A program made the position numbers and the translations under genes. Below are positions 63,077 through 64,000 of a stretch of 64,000 nucleotides of DNA, piece after piece. Origin of the DNA: Hydractinia symbiolongicarpus. Its lineage: Eukaryota; Cnidaria; Hydrozoa; Anthoathecata; Hydractiniidae. The stretch is taken from positions 22,325,001 to 22,389,000 of the forward strand of contig NC_079882.1 in the NCBI RefSeq assembly GCF_029227915.1, given 5' to 3'. Every line of letters starts with the position of its first letter. The stretch's first letter is position 1. Under the pieces are notes generated by a model, which saw nothing but the letters and a program-made list of their open reading frames with translations, was not told the DNA's origin and ran no database searches.

Positions 63077-63649
63077 ATGGTGGCTTTAATAGGAGCTTCT
63101 TTGATTGTGCTCAACGGTTTGTTATGTGTGCTAGCTATACCAGAAGGAAAACGTTAGTACATAATTTTTTTTAAAATTAATACACTGTTTTTCCTAATTT
63201 TTCTTGTTTCAGCTATTCTCAAACGTATAGATGTAAGAATCTAAAAATATAATCCTCGGTTCTCTAATTTTGTTATGTAAATTAGGATATGGAATGGAAA
63301 TAAAGACGTCTAATTGGCTGTTTGCCGGCACTGATAGCAGCATATGCTTTCGATTGGCTGGATACAAAGATGGCCAAGGAAAAAAATCACCATGGAAATG
63401 TGTGTCTGGAAAAGGTGGTGTTTACGAAAGAGGAAGGTTAGTGTTTAGTTTCTTGTGTTTAATTCACAGTGACTGTCATACAAAACTTGTTCCTTGCATC
63501 TCCTTAGTATTGACCATGAAGAGCTGTTATCTCCACAAGATTTTGATGGTTTATCAGGTGTAGAAGTACGAGTCAGAAAAGCGCAAGGAAGCGGAGTTAT
63601 TGACCACTGGAAACTTGCATGGGTAGATAAAAAATCATTTTATTCTTGA
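63077..63649 (+). CDS. Secreted single PLAT/LH2-domain protein, 3 exons
   Basis: Exons 63077-63152, 63286-63436 and 63508-63649 join in phase, for 122 residues and a TGA stop. The first exon encodes a signal peptide (GASLIVLNGLLCVLAIPEG). The remaining roughly 95 residues are one PLAT/LH2 beta-sandwich: YGMEIKTSNWLFAGTDSS is the conserved first strands with the AGTDA-like turn, ERGS follows, then GLSGVEVRVRKAQGSGVIDH and WKLAWV close the domain. PLAT domains bind lipid or protein partners, often in lipases, lipoxygenases and polycystins; short secreted ones have unknown roles. A frame at 63270-63563 reads through the second intron and is not the true product. Confidence 0.85.
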
Positions 63650-63865
63650 CCCCATAGCTCTTATCTCGAAGAGCTCTGAGGACAAAAAAGCAAATACTTT
63701 TTCTCTTTGCACCGTTATTTAACCCATAGAAAATATCTCTGGCGTTTTTAGCCATAGACCACTTATAACTATTATTCATAGACCTTAGCACGATTTATGA
63801 ACAAAAAGAAGGCTATTTTCGTAGAGAAAGTCTAACAAGTGTCGGTATAACTGAAAATCTGTGAT

Positions 63866-63871
63866 AATAAA
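63866..63871 (+). terminator. Polyadenylation signal AATAAA for the PLAT gene
   Basis: Canonical AATAAA, 217 bases after the stop codon of the PLAT protein gene, on the same strand. Confidence 0.6.
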
Positions 63872-64000
63872 CTTTGGCACACTTTAGATACGTATACAAT
63901 ACAATCAAACAACTTATCGCGCTTTCTTTTACACTACATTTAAGAAACATATGCAAATCAAATCATCATACGAAATTACATTAGGTAAAAGTTCATTTTT

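Noticed and set aside
63218-63236. Possible tiny exon between PLAT exons 1 and 2
   Set aside because: Including it breaks the frame, while exon 1 joins 63286 directly in phase.
1-64000. CRISPR array, prokaryotic operon or phage
   Set aside because: Tandem repeats here are satellites without unique spacers of constant length, and the genes carry spliceosomal introns; nothing is prokaryotic.

Overview
The window is AT-rich, intron-containing animal DNA. Genes have many short exons with GT..AG introns of about 100 to 4,000 bases, one intron of 8 kb, and many small transposon remnants. Mastermind, ELYS and HYPK orthologues beside a class C GPCR, a DAN-type cystine-knot protein and a plant-like Deg protease fit an early-branching animal, most likely a cnidarian and perhaps a medusozoan. 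That placement is inference from gene content and base composition, not proof.

Layout. Bases 1-3219 (+) hold the 3' half of a coiled-coil protein gene. From 6.4 to 50.5 kb four genes lie on the minus strand: HYPK (6415-6823); ELYS/AHCTF1 (7233-19411, 25 exons in my model, about 2,146 residues); a mastermind-like Notch coactivator (26060-36927, two exons split by an 8-kb intron, 946 residues); and a Deg/Do-like serine protease (38728-50496, nine exons whose phases close exactly, 605 residues). From 55 kb onward lie an intronless class C GPCR (55112-57148, -), a secreted DAN/bursicon-type cystine-knot protein (59361-59780, +) and a short secreted protein made of one PLAT domain (63077-63649, +, three exons). 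Exons were set by reading splice sites and checking reading phase by eye. One ELYS junction, exon 3 to exon 4, does not close cleanly.

The spaces between genes and the larger introns are packed with mobile-element debris. There are head-to-tail Helitron-like short elements (14.4 kb and 50.6-50.9 kb) and an isolated complete one (60.2 kb), tRNA-derived SINEs (2.7, 23.9 and 62.5 kb), a non-LTR retrotransposon tail (51.6 kb), two elements with inverted termini (45.4-46.2 kb and 49.6-50.4 kb, the latter with a 129-base internal tandem repeat), and a 21-base palindromic satellite (39.9 kb). The most distinctive structural observation is a decayed DNA-level copy of part of ELYS (intron 12 plus exon 13) lying inside intron 7 of the Deg protease gene.

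The genes do not form one pathway. HYPK acts at the ribosome, ELYS at the nuclear pore and chromatin, and mastermind in Notch transcription. The three genes at the right end encode cell-surface or secreted products. I found no evidence of a new multi-gene system; the individual oddities are listed as findings.
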